8,536 bases of DNA from Nocardia sp. (lineage in GTDB: Bacteria; Actinomycetota; Actinomycetes; Mycobacteriales; Mycobacteriaceae): positions 1 to 8,536 of the forward strand of contig JABFXT010000724.1 in the NCBI GenBank assembly GCA_013361595.1, read 5' to 3'. Below are positions 7,028 through 8,536 of the stretch, in pieces. Positions within the stretch are counted from its first letter, which is position 1; the number at the start of each line of letters is the position of its first letter. Position numbers and translations under genes: made by a program. Under the pieces are notes generated by a model. The model did no database searches. It saw nothing but the letters and a program-made list of their open reading frames with translations, and was not told the origin of the DNA.

Positions 7028-7335
7028 TCGAACGCCCCCGCGACCGCGCCGAGATTGGTGGCCGTGGCCTGGTCCACGCCGGCGCAGCTGCTCGCGCTGG
7101 CCCACAACGCGGTCCCGCAGTCGTGTACGCAGTTGGCCCAGGAGAAGAGATAGCGGCTTATATCGCCGAGCCCCTGGCCCAGGCGTTCGCCTGCTGCCCG
7201 GTAATCGCGGCCGGCGTCGGCGGTTTCGAATCCACGCAGGCAATCCGTGGTGCGCAGTGCGGCGGCATTGACCTCGTCGGCCGATCCCCGCAGTTCCCCC
7301 GCGATACCCTGCACCGCTGCGATATCCATCAACAT
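7024..7335 (-). CDS. Small Cys-rich helical protein, type VII secretion-like partner
   Basis: This is a 103-aa protein, all-helical by appearance, about the size of WXG100/EspC-type secreted proteins but without a classical WXG. It has no signal peptide or membrane segment. It carries four cysteines: C32, and C69, C73 and C84 in the segment SWANCVHDCG...SSC. That is unusual for this size class and could mean disulfides or metal binding. ATG 7335 was chosen because GGGGAG lies 8 bases upstream; an in-frame ATG at 7329 (MDIAAVQ) and a GTG slightly upstream are alternatives. The stop overlaps the start of the 589-aa gene by four bases (ATGA), a sign of translational coupling and of a partnership like that between paired ESX substrates. 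I do not recognise a named family. Secretion is inferred from size, helical pattern and neighbour. Confidence 0.75.
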   Translation of the reverse strand: MLMDIAAVQGIAGELRGSADEVNAAALRTTDCLRGFETADAGRDYRAAGERLGQGLGDISRYLFSWANCVHDCGTALWASASSCAGVDQATATNLGAVAGAFE

Positions 7336-7528
7336 GTCGATCACTCCCCGTGTTTCGGCGGCAATCCGCTCACCGCCGGTGTCCGCCGGACGACGGACCA
7401 CAGGACTCGGCCGGCCGGCGCGAATCCTGCTCTGCTACAGGGTTCGACGGCGACAGCGGGTTACGGGTTCCCGCGGCACCGAAAGTTTTCTCACCGTTCA
7501 CGATCGGTATCGGCCGGTGCGGTGTGCC

Positions 7529-7558
7529 GACTCACCGGCCCCGGTGCGCCGGTGAGTC
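7529..7558. promoter_or_regulatory. 11-bp inverted repeat, candidate operator of the oxidase
   Basis: GACTCACCGGC (7529-7539) and GCCGGTGAGTC (7548-7558) are perfect reverse complements with 8 bases between. The repeat ends about 38 bases before the oxidase start and abuts the expected -35. Because it lies between divergent starts it is more likely a regulator site than a terminator. Confidence 0.5.
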
Positions 7559-7582
7559 CGGAGCGAACGGGGGTCGCGGGCC

Positions 7583-7588
7583 TAGGCT
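7583..7588 (+). promoter_or_regulatory. -10 element (TAGGCT) of a leaderless oxidase transcript
   Basis: TAGGCT fits the actinobacterial TAnnnT consensus. Seven bases separate it from the GTG at 7596, which places the transcription start at or on the start codon. No ribosome site precedes the GTG, and no clear -35 is visible. Confidence 0.5.
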
Positions 7589-7595
7589 GGTTCAT

Positions 7596-8536
7596 GTGAC
7601 CGACCAGGATGTACGACGGGACACTCTCGCGCGGCATCTGCGCGCGCGGATCGGTATCGACGCGGTCGACATCTCCCGCCGTCGCCGGGTGGAGTACTCA
7701 TCGGATGCCTCGAACTACCGGGTCCTGCCCGAGGCTGTCGTCTTCCCCCGTGCCGACGAGGATGTGGCCGCAGTACTGGAGGTCGCCCGGGCCGAGGGGG
7801 CGGCCATCACTCCGCGGGGCGCCGGTACCTCTGTCGCGGGGAATGCGGTCGGTCCCGGCATCGTCATCGATTTCAGCAGGTACATGAACGAAATCAGCGA
7901 GATCGACCCGCACCGCCGGACCGCCCGCGTGCAGCCGGGGGTGGTGCTGTCGGAGCTGCAACGCCGCGCGGGCGCCCACGGATTGCGTTTCGGCCCCGAC
8001 CCGTCCACCCAGAACCGCTGCACGCTCGGTGGGATGATCGGCAACAATGCCTGCGGGTCGCATGCCATTGCCTGGGGCCGCACCTCCGACCGGGTCCGGG
8101 AACTGCGGATCCTCGACGGCACCGGCACCCCCCGTCGGCTGGCGGACACCCTGGACGCGGTTCCGGGGCTACGGGAGTTCACCACGAACTCGCTCGCCGT
8201 ACTCCGCACCGACCTGGGCCGGTTCGACCGACAAGCGTCGGGCTACGGCCTGGAACATCTGCTGCCGGAGCGAGGCGGATCGGTAGCGGCGTCGTTCGTC
8301 GGTTCCGAGGGCACCTGCGGAGTGCTGCTCGAGGCCGAAGTGGAACTGGTGGAGATCCCGCCCGCGACGCTGCTGGTCGTGCTCGGCTACCCGGATCTGG
8401 CGACCGCCGCCGACGATATCGCCGCGGTGGTCTCGGTCGCGCCGGTCGCGGTGGAAGGTATCGATGCCGGGCTGGTCGAGACAGTGCGGGCGCACGGCCG
8501 CCGGGTCCCCGATCTACCGCGGGGGGCGGCCTGGCT
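7596..8536 (+). CDS. FAD-binding oxidase, D-lactate dehydrogenase/glycolate oxidase type (3' truncated)
   Basis: The frame stays open from GTG 7596 to the window end, giving the first 313 residues. ATG 7594 is out of frame and stops at once. The FAD-binding type 4 (PCMH) domain is clear. It shows YSSDASNYRVLPEAVVFPR (34-52), the FAD pyrophosphate loop PRGAGTSVAGN (73-83), RVQPGV (111-116), GPDPST (133-138) and CTLGGMIGNNACGSH (142-156). This pattern is typical of large actinobacterial enzymes in which the FAD domain is followed by a C-terminal 4Fe-4S/CCG half and total length is often 900-1000 aa; that half would lie beyond the window. The family oxidises D-lactate, glycolate or other 2-hydroxyacids and passes electrons to the respiratory chain. 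The substrate is not readable here. The gene is divergent from the secretion-like pair and has its own promoter and operator-like repeat. Confidence 0.9.
   Translation, partial: MTDQDVRRDTLARHLRARIGIDAVDISRRRRVEYSSDASNYRVLPEAVVFPRADEDVAAVLEVARAEGAAITPRGAGTSVAGNAVGPGIVIDFSRYMNEISEIDPHRRTARVQPGVVLSELQRRAGAHGLRFGPDPSTQNRCTLGGMIGNNACGSHAIAWGRTSDRVRELRILDGTGTPRRLADTLDAVPGLREFTTNSLAVLRTDLGRFDRQASGYGLEHLLPERGGSVAASFVGSEGTCGVLLEAEVELVEIPPATLLVVLGYPDLATAADDIAAVVSVAPVAVEGIDAGLVETVRAHGRRVPDLPRGAAW

Larger units (their letters stand above)
7336..7595. other. Divergent intergenic region with promoters for both sides
   Basis: This 260-base gap separates the minus-strand secretion-like pair from the plus-strand oxidase, so both are probably driven from it. 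It holds the ribosome site of the small gene (minus strand, just above 7335), the inverted repeat at 7529-7558 and the -10 at 7583-7588. A weak ECF-sigma-like pair on the minus strand (GGAAC at 7471-7467, 18 bases, GTC) could serve the small gene, but the -10 misses the consensus GTT. No small ORF or RNA gene was convincing. Confidence 0.5.

Noticed and set aside
7028..7243. N-terminal extension of the 589-aa protein up to 7243
   Set aside because: The extra residues are Arg-rich and overlap the small gene in another frame. The ATGA junction at 7027 gives a better start.

Overview
The window is high-GC actinobacterial DNA, most likely from Nocardia or a close mycolate-containing relative. The grounds are GC-rich third positions, GTG starts, promoters that look leaderless, a DinB2-type polymerase and a type VII secretion-style gene pair. 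The genus is an inference from gene types and style, not from a search.

Layout from left to right. (1) Positions 1-837 (+) hold the 3' end of a SUOX/MsrP-type molybdopterin oxidoreductase, closed by a perfect hairpin that contains the stop codon. (2) Positions 992-1945 (+) hold an unrecognised, lower-GC gene that looks like a detached C-terminal module of a large secreted or polymorphic-toxin protein. It has a His...Cys pair reminiscent of caspase/CHAT folds. An imperfect direct repeat of the end of the oxidoreductase gene lies on both sides of it. (3) Positions 2110-3990 (-) hold a complete fused ABC exporter, with a second hairpin at its 3' end and a MerR/SoxR-like promoter at its 5' end. 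(4) Positions 4065-5177 (-) hold a DinB2-like Y-family DNA polymerase with Gln at the steric-gate position. Just upstream is a promoter resembling the RecA-independent (PafBC-type) DNA-damage promoter of mycobacteria. (5) Positions 5258-7027 and 7024-7335 (-) hold a translationally coupled pair: a small Cys-rich helical protein, then a long protein with a WxG motif and Pro/Thr/Gly repeats, resembling type VII secretion substrates. (6) Positions 7596-8536 (+) hold the 5' part of a FAD-binding oxidase of the D-lactate dehydrogenase/glycolate oxidase type. It is divergent from (5), appears leaderless, and has an 11-bp inverted repeat in its promoter region.

There is no single pathway. The genes look like independent units: redox enzymes at both ends, a possibly redox-responsive exporter, a damage-tolerance polymerase, and an envelope or secretion pair. 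No RNA genes, CRISPR arrays or insertion sequences were seen. The least explained parts are the orphan module with its flanking repeats, the secretion-like pair, and the Gln steric gate of the polymerase.
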